A stretch of DNA of 41,222 nt from an uncultured Pelagibacteraceae bacterium. GTDB lineage: Bacteria > Pseudomonadota > Alphaproteobacteria > Pelagibacterales > Pelagibacteraceae. The number at the start of each line of letters is the position of its first letter. Position 1 is the first letter of the stretch. The position numbers were made by a program, and so were the translations under genes. A model generated the notes under the pieces. The model ran no database searches and had not been told where the DNA came from. It saw only the letters and a program-made list of their open reading frames with translations. The stretch lies in NCBI GenBank assembly GCA_905612535.1, contig CAJQSJ010000014.1, positions 1 through 41,222 on the forward strand, read 5' to 3'. Of this stretch, positions 29,541 to 41,222 are shown piece after piece.

Positions 29541-31046
29541 TTAAAATATTGTTTTCTTAGAAATAGAAAGATTTCTTAAATTAGATTTAACTTCAATATT
29601 AAGTTTGTGTAATTCAGATTTACCTAACTCCCTTAAACTTTGAACGTTATTTAAAAATCTCTCAGATTCCTTATAATCAATAATATTTTCTGTAAGCGTT
29701 TTAAATTTATTAATATAGTCTTCCCTTTTAAAAGATCTATTTCCGTTAGGGTGAGCGTCTGCAACTCCTAGTTTAGATTTAATTTTTGATCCATCTTGCA
29801 TTAGTATTATAACCTCTCCTCCAAAACATTTTTTTGCAGGATTTGGGTCATGATATTTTCTTGTCCATTTTTTGTCTTCATAAGTCACTATTTTTTTCCA
29901 TAAATCAATTGTACTTTTTTTATTAGCTCTTTGGGGGGTATAAGAATCAATATGATGCCAATCTCCATCTTCTAGAGCGACTGCAAAGATATACATAATT
30001 GAATGGTCTAAAGTTTCTCTAGAAGCATTTGGATCCATTTTTTGAGGATCTTTTGCTCCTGTTCCAATTACATTGTGCGTGTGGTGGCTGGTAAAAATTT
30101 TAATTTTTTTAATATTAGAAATATCTTTAATTTTTTTATTTAAGTTTCTAGCCAAATCTATCAAAGCTTGTGATTGGTATTCTGCAGAATACTCTTTTGT
30201 ATAAGTCTCTAATATAGCTTTTTTTTCTTCATCAATATCTGGTAATGGGACAATATACTTTGCTTTTTTGCCAGACAACACACGAGCAATTACGCTGTCC
30301 TCACCTTCATATATTGGACTTGGAGATCCTTCTCCTCTCATTGCTCTATCTACCGCCTCAATAGATAATTTTCCTGCGTGTGAAGGTGCAAAAGCTTTCC
30401 AGCTAGAGATTTCTCCTTTTCTTGATTGTCTTGTTGAAATAGTTGTATGTAGTGCTTGTTGTATTGATTGATATATTATTTCTGTATCAAGCTTTAATAA
30501 TGATCCAAGACCAGAAGCAACGCTAGGTCCTAAATGTGCGATGTGATCAATTTTATGTTCGTGAAGACATATTCCTTTAACTAAATTTACCTGAACTTCA
30601 TAAGCTGTGATGATGCCTCTTATTAAATCTTTTCCTGATAACTTTTTTTGCTGTGCTACTGCTAGAATAGGAGGAATATTGTCGCCTGGGTGACTGTAGT
30701 CAGCAGCTAGAAATGTATCATGGAAATCTAATTCTCTAACAGCTGTTCCGTTGGCCCACGCAGCCCATTCACAATGAAATCTTTGGTTTGAATTTATTCC
30801 AAATAATGTTGCTCCATTTTCTCTTGGATGCGCTAGGGCCATATCCCTTGCAGAAGTTACGGGTTTTCTTTCTATTGATGCTATAGCAACAGCTGCATTA
30901 TCAATCATTCTATTAATAACCATATCAACTGCTTTTTCATTTAAGGGAGCATTATCGGAAGCTATTTCAGCAATCTTCCATGCTAATTGATCTTCTTTTT
31001 TTAGCCCCGATTTAGAAGAGTATACTTTAACTTTAATATTTCTCAA
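29541..31046 (-). CDS. prpD: MmgE/PrpD family protein (2-methylcitrate dehydratase-like)
   Basis: [55 protein letters not shown]. Confidence 0.87.
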   Translation of the reverse strand: MRNIKVKVYSSKSGLKKEDQLAWKIAEIASDNAPLNEKAVDMVINRMIDNAAVAIASIERKPVTSARDMALAHPRENGATLFGINSNQRFHCEWAAWANGTAVRELDFHDTFLAADYSHPGDNIPPILAVAQQKKLSGKDLIRGIITAYEVQVNLVKGICLHEHKIDHIAHLGPSVASGLGSLLKLDTEIIYQSIQQALHTTISTRQSRKGEISSWKAFAPSHAGKLSIEAVDRAMRGEGSPSPIYEGEDSVIARVLSGKKAKYIVPLPDIDEEKKAILETYTKEYSAEYQSQALIDLARNLNKKIKDISNIKKIKIFTSHHTHNVIGTGAKDPQKMDPNASRETLDHSIMYIFAVALEDGDWHHIDSYTPQRANKKSTIDLWKKIVTYEDKKWTRKYHDPNPAKKCFGGEVIILMQDGSKIKSKLGVADAHPNGNRSFKREDYINKFKTLTENIIDYKESERFLNNVQSLRELGKSELHKLNIEVKSNLRNLSISKKTIF

Positions 31047-33730
31047 TTTCTTTTTCTTTCTTGCAGCATGTTTCTTAAAACATACTGGAGAATTCCTCCG
31101 TGCTTATAATATTCAATTTCGTTTGCGGTATCAATTCTACATAATAGTTTAATTGTTTTAGTCGTTCCATCTGTATACTTGATTTCGCAATTTACATCAT
31201 CTCTGGGTCTCAATCCTTTCTCTATATTTATAATAGTGAATAGTTCTGAGCCTTTTATACTTAATTTTTTTCTATCAAAACCTTCTTGAAATTGTAGAGG
31301 AAGTATTCCCATGCCAATTAAATTTGAACGATGTATCCTTTCGTAGCTTTCAGCTATTACTGCTTTTACGCCTAGTAATTTTGTTCCTTTTGCGGCCCAG
31401 TCTCGAGAAGAACCTGTTCCATACTCTTTTCCAGCAACAACGATCAAATCAGTACCTCTCTTTTTATATTCAATGGCCGCTTCATATACACTAACAACTT
31501 TTTCTTCAGGATATATTTTGGTAAAGCCTCCTTCGGTATCAGAGGTTATTTCATTTCTTATTCTTATATTCCCAAAAGTTCCCCTCATCATAACTTCATG
31601 GTTTCCTCTTCTTGCTCCATATGAATTAAAATCTTTTTCTTGTACTTGACGTTCCATAAAATAATCACCAGTTGGACTGTCTTTTTTAATAGAACCGGCG
31701 GGAGAGATATGATCAGTTGTAACAGTATCTCCCAAGATTAAAAGTGGTCTCGCATCATAAATTTTTTTAAAACCCTCAGGTTTATCTGACATATTTTCAA
31801 AAAAAGGTGGTTTTTTTACATATGTAGAAGTTTCATCCCAATTATAAATACTGCTATCGATAGTTTTAATATCTTTCCAGTCTTTAGGTCCTTCAAATAT
31901 ATTTGAATATCTTTTAATAAACATGTCGGCATTTATTGATGTTAAAATTAAATCTTGTATTTCTTTGTTAGTTGGCCAAATATCTTTTAAGAAAATTGGT
32001 TTACCATCCTTTGTATTTCCTAAAGGCTCTTTATATAAATCTATATTCATAGATCCGGCTAAGGCGTATGCCACTACTAACGGTGGAGAAGCTAAATAAT
32101 TTGCTTTGACATCTGGATTTATTCTGCCTTCAAAATTTCTGTTTCCTGATAATACAGAAACTGCATATAAGTTTCCTTTTTTTATAGCTTCTGTTATGTT
32201 TTGATCAAGAGGTCCAGAATTACCTATACATGTGGTGCAGCCATAACCAACAAGGTTAAATCCCAATTCGTCTAAATATATATTTAATCCTGCTTTCTCA
32301 AGATAATCTGTAACAACTTGAGATCCTGGTGCTAGCGAGGTTTTGACCCAAGGTTTAACTGTTAATCCTTTTTCTATTGCTTTTTTAGCAAGCAATCCCG
32401 CTCCAATTAAAACGCTTGGATTAGATGTGTTAGTACAAGATGTTATCGCTGCAATAACAACATCGCCATCTTTTAGTTTAAAGTTTTTTCCAGAAACCAA
32501 TTCCTCTTTTAAAGATTCTCTTTTTGTGTTTTCTCTAAAGCTTTTTGAAAATAATTCTGACGATTCAGTTAACAAAACTTTATCTTGAGGTCTTTTTGGT
32601 CCAGCAATACTTGGAACAACTTTTGACATATCTAACTCTAAAGTGTCTGAAAATTCGATGTTATTATCTGCCCACAAACCTTGTTCTTTTGCATAATTTT
32701 CAACAAGAGAAATAGTGTGATTGTCTCTTCCTGAAAATTGTAAATATTTTATAGTTTCTTCATCAACGGGGAAAAAACCACAAGTAGCACCATATTCAGG
32801 AGCCATATTCGCGATTGTGGCTCGATCAGCTAATGAAAGGCTCTTTAGGCCACTGCCATAAAATTCTACAAATTTTCCAACAACTCCTTTTTTTCTTAAT
32901 AATTGAACAATAGTAAGAACTAAGTCAGTTGCTGTTGTTCCTTCAGTTAATTTGCTATTAAGTTTAAATCCAATTACTTCAGGTATTAACATTGATATTG
33001 GTTGTCCTAACATTGCTGCTTCAGCTTCTATACCGCCCACTCCCCATCCAAGAACCGAAAGGCTATTTACCATCGTAGTGTGACTGTCTGTTCCAACAAG
33101 AGTATCCGGGTATGCGTAAATATTTCCTTCACTTTCAGACGTCCAAACAACTTTTGATAAGTATTCAAGATTAACTTGATGGCATATTCCGGTTCCAGGT
33201 GGCACTACTCTAAAATTATCAAATGCTTTCTGACCCCATTTTAAAAAAGAATATCTCTCTCGGTTTCTTAAAAATTCTTTTTCAACATTTTTTTTAAAAG
33301 AATCCTTCGATGCATAAGCATCTACCATTACAGAATGATCAATAACCAAATCAACACTGGAAAGAGGGTTAATTTTATTTGGATCTTTTTTTTTAGACTT
33401 TACTTCATCACGCATAGCTGCAAGATCTGCAACAGCAGGTATTCCCGTGTAGTCCTGCATCAAGACTCTAGCTGGTCTATAAGCAATTTCAGTATTAGAT
33501 TTTTTTTCTTTAAGCCAATTTTTTATTGCTATTATCTGTTCTGTTTTAACAGTTTGATTATCTTCAAATCTTAATAGATTTTCTAATAATACTTTTAAAG
33601 ATTTGGGCAACTTAGAAATTCCAGCTAATCCTGATTTCTCAGCTTCCTTTAGGCTGAATATACTATAAGTTTTATTATCAACTATTATTTTTTTTATAGA
33701 TTTGAATGAATCATTACTATTTATTTTCAT
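31043..33730 (-). CDS. acnA: Aconitate hydratase A; likely start at MKINSND
   Basis: [86 protein letters not shown]. Confidence 0.96.
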   Translation of the reverse strand: MKINSNDSFKSIKKIIVDNKTYSIFSLKEAEKSGLAGISKLPKSLKVLLENLLRFEDNQTVKTEQIIAIKNWLKEKKSNTEIAYRPARVLMQDYTGIPAVADLAAMRDEVKSKKKDPNKINPLSSVDLVIDHSVMVDAYASKDSFKKNVEKEFLRNRERYSFLKWGQKAFDNFRVVPPGTGICHQVNLEYLSKVVWTSESEGNIYAYPDTLVGTDSHTTMVNSLSVLGWGVGGIEAEAAMLGQPISMLIPEVIGFKLNSKLTEGTTATDLVLTIVQLLRKKGVVGKFVEFYGSGLKSLSLADRATIANMAPEYGATCGFFPVDEETIKYLQFSGRDNHTISLVENYAKEQGLWADNNIEFSDTLELDMSKVVPSIAGPKRPQDKVLLTESSELFSKSFRENTKRESLKEELVSGKNFKLKDGDVVIAAITSCTNTSNPSVLIGAGLLAKKAIEKGLTVKPWVKTSLAPGSQVVTDYLEKAGLNIYLDELGFNLVGYGCTTCIGNSGPLDQNITEAIKKGNLYAVSVLSGNRNFEGRINPDVKANYLASPPLVVAYALAGSMNIDLYKEPLGNTKDGKPIFLKDIWPTNKEIQDLILTSINADMFIKRYSNIFEGPKDWKDIKTIDSSIYNWDETSTYVKKPPFFENMSDKPEGFKKIYDARPLLILGDTVTTDHISPAGSIKKDSPTGDYFMERQVQEKDFNSYGARRGNHEVMMRGTFGNIRIRNEITSDTEGGFTKIYPEEKVVSVYEAAIEYKKRGTDLIVVAGKEYGTGSSRDWAAKGTKLLGVKAVIAESYERIHRSNLIGMGILPLQFQEGFDRKKLSIKGSELFTIINIEKGLRPRDDVNCEIKYTDGTTKTIKLLCRIDTANEIEYYKHGGILQYVLRNMLQERKRN

Positions 33731-34323
33731 ATTTTTAAATAAATAAGCATAACACAAACAATTAATGAAATGGACATTGAGTAATTAAATTTTTGTATAA
33801 ATTTCTTATTTTGCACAAATCGTCTGAGAAATTTTCCCAATAAACACCAACTTGTTATACTTGCTACCGCACAAACAAAGGATACCGCAATAACAATCGC
33901 TGAATGATAGAAATAGTTTTCTCCTAATTCTACAAAGAGGGATATACTCGTTATTGCTGCAAATACTCCTTTTGGATTTATAAATTGAAAAATAAATGTA
34001 TCGATAAATTTAACGGGATTTTTTATAATTTTTTCTTTAATATTACTTTGAAAAGAAATTTTATAAGCTAAATAAATTAAAAATATTGAACCAATAATTT
34101 TTATAATCGTTTTAAATATTGGATATGCGCTGAATATTATATTTAATCCACCAGCTGCTAAAGTTATAAGGATAGTATAACCAAACGTCACTCCTAAGAT
34201 TAATGGTAAAGATTTTTTTATTCCAAAATTAAAACCTGAATAAGATCCTATAATATTATTTGGACCAGGAGTAAATGCAGCTGCAACACTGAAAAATATT
34301 AAAGGAATTAACTGAGAATACAT
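33727..34323 (-). CDS. LysE family translocator
   Basis: AFTPGPNNIIGSYSGFNFGIKKSLPLILGVTFGY; about 6 TM segments. Confidence 0.88.
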   Translation of the reverse strand: MYSQLIPLIFFSVAAAFTPGPNNIIGSYSGFNFGIKKSLPLILGVTFGYTILITLAAGGLNIIFSAYPIFKTIIKIIGSIFLIYLAYKISFQSNIKEKIIKNPVKFIDTFIFQFINPKGVFAAITSISLFVELGENYFYHSAIVIAVSFVCAVASITSWCLLGKFLRRFVQNKKFIQKFNYSMSISLIVCVMLIYLKI

Positions 34324-34335
34324 TGTGATGATGGT

Positions 34336-34677
34336 TTAAGCTATTTCTAAACCATTTTCAACTTTTTGAGAAGGATGAACTAAAACAACTTTTCCATCTT
34401 TTTCTATAGCACCTAAAACAAGAACTTCAGAAACTATTCCAGCTATATTTTTTTTTGGAAAATTACAAACTCCTATTACTTGTTTCCCAACTAAATTTTG
34501 GTCATTGTAGTAATGAGTAATTTGCGCTGAAGATATTTTGACGCCTATTTCTCCACCAAAATCAACCTCAATAACTAATGATGGTTTTCTTGCTTTTTCA
34601 TTTTTTTTAATGCTAAGGACCGTCCCAACTTTAATCTCTATTTTGGTATAATCTTCAAAGGTTATTTCTTGTTTCAT
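34336..34677 (-). CDS. csaA: CsaA-type tRNA-binding domain protein; start at MKQEITFEDY
   Basis: FEDYTKIEIKVGTVLSIKKNEKARKPSLVIEVDFGGEIGVKISSAQITHYY, NLVGKQVIGVCNFP. Confidence 0.9.
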   Translation of the reverse strand: MKQEITFEDYTKIEIKVGTVLSIKKNEKARKPSLVIEVDFGGEIGVKISSAQITHYYNDQNLVGKQVIGVCNFPKKNIAGIVSEVLVLGAIEKDGKVVLVHPSQKVENGLEIA

Positions 34678-34707
34678 AGGAATAATGTATAATATTTTTT
34701 TATTAAA

Positions 34708-35901
34708 ATGACCATGGAAAATAAGATAATCGAAGAAGCCTTTCCTCAAACATTAAAGATTCTGTCGGAATTAATAAAGTTTCAAACAGTATCTGGCTCT
34801 TCTAATATTGGGTTAATCGAATATTGTGAAAAAAAGTTAAGCAAATTGGGGGCAGAGTCTTTTAAAACTTTTGATAAAAAAAAATTAAGAGCCAATTTAT
34901 TTTCAACAATAAGCGGTAAAAAAAAAATTAATGGAGGTGGAATAATATTATCTGGTCACACAGATGTAGTTCCCGCATCAGAACAAGATTGGGTCTCTAA
35001 TCCATATATTGCCACTGAAAGAGATAATAAAGTTTTTGGAAGAGGCTCTTGTGATATGAAAGGATTTATTGCATGTACCTTAGCATTAGCTCCTTATTTT
35101 GCTAAACAAGATTTAAAAAAACCGATTCATTTTTCTTATACTTATGATGAGGAAACTGCCTGCCAAGGCGCTCCAGTAATGTTGAAAGAATTAAAAAATA
35201 GAAAAATTAATTGTTCTGTGTGCATAATTGGAGAGCCTACAAATATGAAAGCTATTCAAGCTCATAAAGGTTGCTATGAATATTCTACACATTTTTCAGG
35301 ATTAGCCGGACATGGATCTGCTCCCGACAAAGGTGTTAACACCATTGAATATGCCACAAGATTTATAAATAAGCTTGTGGAACTTAGAAAAGAGTTAAAA
35401 GACCGCAAGCCAAAAAATTCAGTTTTCATTCCACCTTACACAACTTTACAAATTGGAAGAATTAGAGGTGGAATTGCGAGAAATGTAATAGCAGATCAAT
35501 GCACTGTTGATTGGGAGTTAAGACCAATTGTCTTTGAAGATGGTGAGTTTATTAATAAAATAATGGATAACTTTGTTAAAGATGTTTTGTTGCCTGAAAT
35601 GAAAAAAACTTATTCAGAGTCTAATATTAAAAAAGAAATTATTGGTGAAATCGTCGGATTTAAAAAGGAAGAAAAATCTGAAGCCGTAAATTTAATTTGT
35701 AATTTAACTGGAGACAATTCAAGAAATGTTGTTTCGTTTGGAACTGAAGCTGGTTTATTTCAAGAGCTTGGCATTAGTACTGTAGTGTGTGGCCCAGGTT
35801 CCATTGAGCAAGCTCATAAAATAGATGAGTATGTAAGTTTTGATGAATTAAAGAGTTGTCTAAAAATGTTGATTAATCTTAAAGATCAGATAAGTAATTA
35901 A
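34708..35901 (+). CDS. argE: Acetylornithine deacetylase (M20 family)
   Basis: [56 protein letters not shown]. Confidence 0.92.
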   Translation: MTMENKIIEEAFPQTLKILSELIKFQTVSGSSNIGLIEYCEKKLSKLGAESFKTFDKKKLRANLFSTISGKKKINGGGIILSGHTDVVPASEQDWVSNPYIATERDNKVFGRGSCDMKGFIACTLALAPYFAKQDLKKPIHFSYTYDEETACQGAPVMLKELKNRKINCSVCIIGEPTNMKAIQAHKGCYEYSTHFSGLAGHGSAPDKGVNTIEYATRFINKLVELRKELKDRKPKNSVFIPPYTTLQIGRIRGGIARNVIADQCTVDWELRPIVFEDGEFINKIMDNFVKDVLLPEMKKTYSESNIKKEIIGEIVGFKKEEKSEAVNLICNLTGDNSRNVVSFGTEAGLFQELGISTVVCGPGSIEQAHKIDEYVSFDELKSCLKMLINLKDQISN

Positions 35902-36436
35902 GCAGGATTTTTTGCAAAAAGATTTGTTAACTCATAAACAATTGTAGCTGCTGCAAGAGATGTTAACTCCGCATGATCATAAGCGGGTGAAACCTCAACA
36001 ACATCAGCAGATATTAAATTTAATCCTGCTAAACCACGAAGTACATTGAGCATTTCTCTTGTTGTCATTCCGCCAATTTCCGGCGTACCTGTACCTGGAG
36101 CGTGAGATGGATCCAATACATCAATGTCTATTGACAAATAAAGAGGATTATTGCCCACTCTGTCTCTTATTCTTTTTACAATTTTATCAATCCCTTCAGA
36201 TTGAAACTCATCACAATGAATAATTTTAAATCCAAAATCAGCATCATTTTTTAAATCTTCTCTACTATATAGCGGTCCTCTAATACCTACGTGCATTGAA
36301 GCGTTGTCTAAAAATAAATTTTCTTCTCTAGCTCTTCTAAAAGGAGTGCCGTGTGTATAAGGGGCTCCAAAATATGTATCCCAAGTATCTAAGTGTGCAT
36401 CAAAATGCACCAACGCCACAGGCCCATTGTTTATTT
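35898..36436 (-). pseudogene. speB: Agmatinase/ureohydrolase, N-terminally truncated
   Basis: [65 protein letters not shown]; roughly the first third of an agmatinase is missing and the ORF runs into antisense hisS sequence. Confidence 0.88.
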
Positions 36437-36552
36437 TGTATGGCGATGATGAAATAAAATTAGGAAAAGCGACTTTAAAAAACCTTGAAACCGGAAATGA
36501 GAGTTCTATTAAAACTGAAGATTTAGCAAATGAAATCAAAAAATTACTCTGA
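36433..36552 (+). pseudogene. hisS: Histidyl-tRNA synthetase, C-terminal fragment only
   Basis: Plus-strand frame reads [39 protein letters not shown], a HisRS anticodon-domain tail; TGA 36550-36552 overlaps the hisZ start. hisS-hisZ-hisG is a familiar order. Confidence 0.65.
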
Positions 36553-37582
36553 AAATATAATAAAAGTTTTTAAGAAAGGTGGCTTTGTTTTATCAGAACC
36601 AGACGTTCTTTTAGATTCGGATTATATTATTCAAAGATCGGGCGAAAGTTTTAGAAAGTTAATGCTTACTTTTGAGGATGATACTGGAAAAAACATGTGT
36701 CTAAGACCAGATTTGACTATTGCTTCCTGTATAAAATATTTAAAAGAGAGTCCTAAAGAAAATGCAAAAATTTTTTATTCAGGTCAAGCCTACAGAAGAT
36801 CAAATAATAAAAAAGATAAAATTATTAATGATCAGCTAGGGATAGAGATTCTAGGTTCTAAAAATAAATCTACCGATGATTTAAAAGTTTTAAAAATAAT
36901 TAATAGTTCAATTGAAAAAATAAAAATAAAAAATACCTCAATCAAGGTGGGGGATGTAAGTTTATTTCAAAAGTTAATCGAGTCTTTAAAAATCCCAGAA
37001 AGATGGAAGATGAGACTAAAAAGACATTTTTGGAGACCTCAATATTTTGAAGACCTACTTAATAGACTCGAAACCAATTCTGACGTAGATCCTGTTGCAG
37101 TTGATTTAGATAAAAAAAAATTTTCTGAAATGAAAAATCTTGATCAAAGTAAAAAAATTGCAAACCGTAATGTTTCTGAAATTTTGCTTAGATTTGATAG
37201 AAAAATAAAAGACCCAAGATTATTTGGAGAAAATAAAAAAATCGTGAAAATTATTAGGGAATATTTAAAAATCAATTGCTCAATTGAGAATCTAGACAAA
37301 ACTTTAAAAAGTTTCGTTAAAAAAAATAATTTAAACAATAGTGTTTTAAAAGATTTATCAACTATAAACAATTTGTCAAAAATCAATTCTAAAACAACAT
37401 TTTCAACAAACTTTGGTAGAGATATTGAGTATTATACTGGAATAGTATTTGAGATATACAACTCCTCAAAAAGGGAAATAGCAAGGGGCGGAAGATACGA
37501 TGGTTTATTGAAAAGTTTAGGGTCCAAAAAAAATATTTCGGCAGTTGGAGCTGCAATTAATTTAAATAATTTGAAAACATGA
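36530..37582 (+). CDS. hisZ: ATP phosphoribosyltransferase regulatory subunit HisZ
   Basis: Class-II aaRS-like: [50 protein letters not shown]; overlaps hisG by 4 bp. Confidence 0.9.
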   Translation: MKSKNYSENIIKVFKKGGFVLSEPDVLLDSDYIIQRSGESFRKLMLTFEDDTGKNMCLRPDLTIASCIKYLKESPKENAKIFYSGQAYRRSNNKKDKIINDQLGIEILGSKNKSTDDLKVLKIINSSIEKIKIKNTSIKVGDVSLFQKLIESLKIPERWKMRLKRHFWRPQYFEDLLNRLETNSDVDPVAVDLDKKKFSEMKNLDQSKKIANRNVSEILLRFDRKIKDPRLFGENKKIVKIIREYLKINCSIENLDKTLKSFVKKNNLNNSVLKDLSTINNLSKINSKTTFSTNFGRDIEYYTGIVFEIYNSSKREIARGGRYDGLLKSLGSKKNISAVGAAINLNNLKT

Positions 37583-38256
37583 AAAATTTAATATCCATAG
37601 GCTTGCCAAGTAAAGGCAGATTAAAAGAAGGTTCAATAGATTTTTTTGGAAAAAATAATTTAAAACTAACCTCTAATGGAGGGGAAAGAAATTATTTTGC
37701 TAGAATTGAGAATTTTCCTAATATTAAAATTATTTATCTGCATGCAAAAGAAATCATACAAAGACTTGGCGATGGTACACTCGACATAGGAATATCAGGT
37801 CTAGATCTTTTAAATGAATCTCCAATCAACTTACGGAAAAAAATCGAGGTTAATAAAAAATTAAATTTTGGCATGGCAAATCTTGTAATTGCTATTCCTG
37901 ATGATTGGATGGATGTTCAAACTGTTGCTGATTTAGAAGAAGTGTCTTTTGACTTTAGAGATAAAAAAAATACTAGATTGCGTGTTGCAACTAAATATCC
38001 GAATTTAACTAATACTTTTCTTGTTTCAAAAGGAGTAACGCAATACAAGCTTGTTTCTAGCCTTGGCGCCACAGAAACGTATCCATTTATTGGATCATCG
38101 GAGATCATAACAGATATAACTTCGAGTGGAAAAACTTTAAAAGATAATAACCTTAGGATTCTTAAAGATGGGTTGATTTTAAAATCACAAGCGTGTGTAT
38201 TGTTTTCAAAAAAAAAGGCCGCAAAAGTGCAGCCTTTTTTAAATTCATTAAACTGA
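37579..38256 (+). CDS. hisG: ATP phosphoribosyltransferase catalytic subunit, short form
   Basis: IGLPSKGRLKEGS, GDGTLDIGISGLDLL, RVATKYPNLTNTFL; 225 aa short form fits with HisZ. Confidence 0.93.
   Translation: MKNLISIGLPSKGRLKEGSIDFFGKNNLKLTSNGGERNYFARIENFPNIKIIYLHAKEIIQRLGDGTLDIGISGLDLLNESPINLRKKIEVNKKLNFGMANLVIAIPDDWMDVQTVADLEEVSFDFRDKKNTRLRVATKYPNLTNTFLVSKGVTQYKLVSSLGATETYPFIGSSEIITDITSSGKTLKDNNLRILKDGLILKSQACVLFSKKKAAKVQPFLNSLN
38211..38240 (-). terminator. Rho-independent terminator for groEL, lying inside the hisG 3' coding end
   Basis: Minus strand AAAAAAGGCTGC-ACTTTT-GCGGCCTTTTTTTT: stem of GC pairs plus a U.G wobble and A/U flanks, followed by a U tract. Confidence 0.75.
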
Positions 38257-38262
38257 ATGAGA

Positions 38263-40216
<1,954 letters not shown>

Positions 40217-40247
40217 AATGATTTTACTCCTAATTTTTATGTTTGAT

Positions 40248-40275
40248 ATATAGTACTGGATACACAAATTTCAAT
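40248..40275 (-). promoter_or_regulatory. Candidate sigma32-like promoter upstream of groESL
   Basis: Minus strand ATTG, 18-bp spacer, CTATAT, resembling the alphaproteobacterial CTTG-N17/18-CYTAT heat-shock pattern; no CIRCE inverted repeat found. Confidence 0.4.
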
Positions 40276-40362
40276 ACCCTTATTAAAAAAAAATGATTTA
40301 TAGTAAAAATTTGCCAAAATAGTGTATTTTTGGTGTCTGTTAAGCTAATCATTAACAAAACA

Positions 40363-41181
40363 ATGCAAACAAAGTTTATAAAAGGTTTAAATCAAGTCCA
40401 AAGCAAATATAACACTTTTTTTATAGATTTGTGGGGAGTTATCCATAATGGAGTACAAGTTTATCCTGATGCTATTAAAGTATTAGAAAACTTAAATAAA
40501 CTAAATAAACGTTTTGTTTTAATGTCCAACGCTCCGAGACCATCAAAAAACGTTCAAGGCTTTTTGTCAAAATTAAATATTAATAAAAATTTAGTTAAAA
40601 ATGTGTTTACGTCAGGGGAGGCGGCGTTAAAGAGTTTAAAAGAAAATAAATATGGAATTTTTTTTTATCACCTCGGTCCAAAAAGAGACAGTGGATTATA
40701 CAGTGGATTTGAAAAAAATAAAAAAAACATAGAAAAGGCAGATTTTATATTGTGTACAGGTTTTCTAGATGATCATGAAGATTCGCTAGAATATTATAAA
40801 AATTTATTAAAAAAAAACATTAACCTTCAAATGATTTGTACCAATCCGGACTTGAGTGTGCACCGCGGGAAAAAAAAAGAATATTGCGCAGGAACCTTGG
40901 CTGAAATTTTTAAACAATTAGGAGGTAAAGTTATTTATTTTGGTAAACCTTATCCAGAAATATATAATTTTTGTAGAAATAAAAATGAGAAAGTACTTGT
41001 CATTGGAGATAATATTAGAACTGACATTAAAGGAGCAAATAATATGAAATTTGACTCATTGTTTATTACTAATGGAATTCATAAAGATGAATTCTTAAAT
41101 TCTGAATATAAAAATTATGATAAAATTTTAGAAAAATACAAAACTAAAACAGATTATTATCAGAAAAAACTAGTCTGGTGA
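40363..41181 (+). CDS. HAD-IIA family hydrolase
   Basis: FFIDLWGVIHNGVQVYPDAI, FVLMSNAPRPS, YFGKPYPEIYNFC, VLVIGDNIRTDIKGANN; start taken at MQTKF. Confidence 0.88.
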   Translation: MQTKFIKGLNQVQSKYNTFFIDLWGVIHNGVQVYPDAIKVLENLNKLNKRFVLMSNAPRPSKNVQGFLSKLNINKNLVKNVFTSGEAALKSLKENKYGIFFYHLGPKRDSGLYSGFEKNKKNIEKADFILCTGFLDDHEDSLEYYKNLLKKNINLQMICTNPDLSVHRGKKKEYCAGTLAEIFKQLGGKVIYFGKPYPEIYNFCRNKNEKVLVIGDNIRTDIKGANNMKFDSLFITNGIHKDEFLNSEYKNYDKILEKYKTKTDYYQKKLVW

Positions 41182-41185
41182 ATAT

Positions 41186-41222
41186 ATGAAAATTTTTAGC
41201 AAATTAGAGATTTCAAAAAATT
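41186..41222 (+). CDS. 5' end of a CDS truncated by the window end (MKIFSKLEISK...)
   Basis: ATG 5 bp after the HAD stop, open to the end; too short to identify. Confidence 0.35.
   Translation, partial: MKIFSKLEISKN

Noticed and set aside
37144-37386. Minus-strand ORF within hisZ
   Set aside because: Low-complexity Phe/Leu/Lys-rich shadow of an AT-rich coding frame.

Overview
AT-rich, gene-dense alphaproteobacterial segment; gene content and style are SAR11/Pelagibacterales-like (inference, no search run). It is almost entirely coding. In order: (i) the C-terminal half of rpoC, joined abruptly to the N-terminal third of an EamA/DMT transporter; (ii) a molybdopterin cofactor block (moaE-moaD-moaA-moeA-moaC-mobA, minus strand) divergent from a formate dehydrogenase block (Cys-rich SufU/IscU-like protein, HPP membrane protein, fdhD, NuoE-NuoF fusion subunit, large Mo/Fe-S catalytic subunit); (iii) a DAO-type FAD oxidoreductase, TspO, two SDRs, and a DUF3833 / Cfa-like methyltransferase / DUF1365 / FAD amine-oxidase lipid-modification cluster; (iv) gcvT-gcvH-gcvP behind a tandem glycine riboswitch; (v) a DMT permease with 5-oxoprolinase pxpC/pxpB divergent from pxpA; (vi) a TPR protein, a W/C/R-rich conserved unknown and TerC; (vii) MmgE/PrpD + aconitase + LysE + CsaA; (viii) argE and an N-terminally truncated agmatinase; (ix) the 3' end of hisS, hisZ, hisG, groEL/groES and a HAD-IIA hydrolase. 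The most important structural observation is two breakpoints (about 2.17 kb and 36.43 kb), each cutting two genes at once, so the window may be a mosaic or chimera. The most biologically interesting signals are the formate dehydrogenase operon with its Cys-rich SufU-like and HPP genes, a possible riboswitch-led gcv/lipid-modification supra-operon, and a groEL terminator embedded in the hisG 3' coding end. I see no phage, IS element, CRISPR array, tRNA or rRNA.
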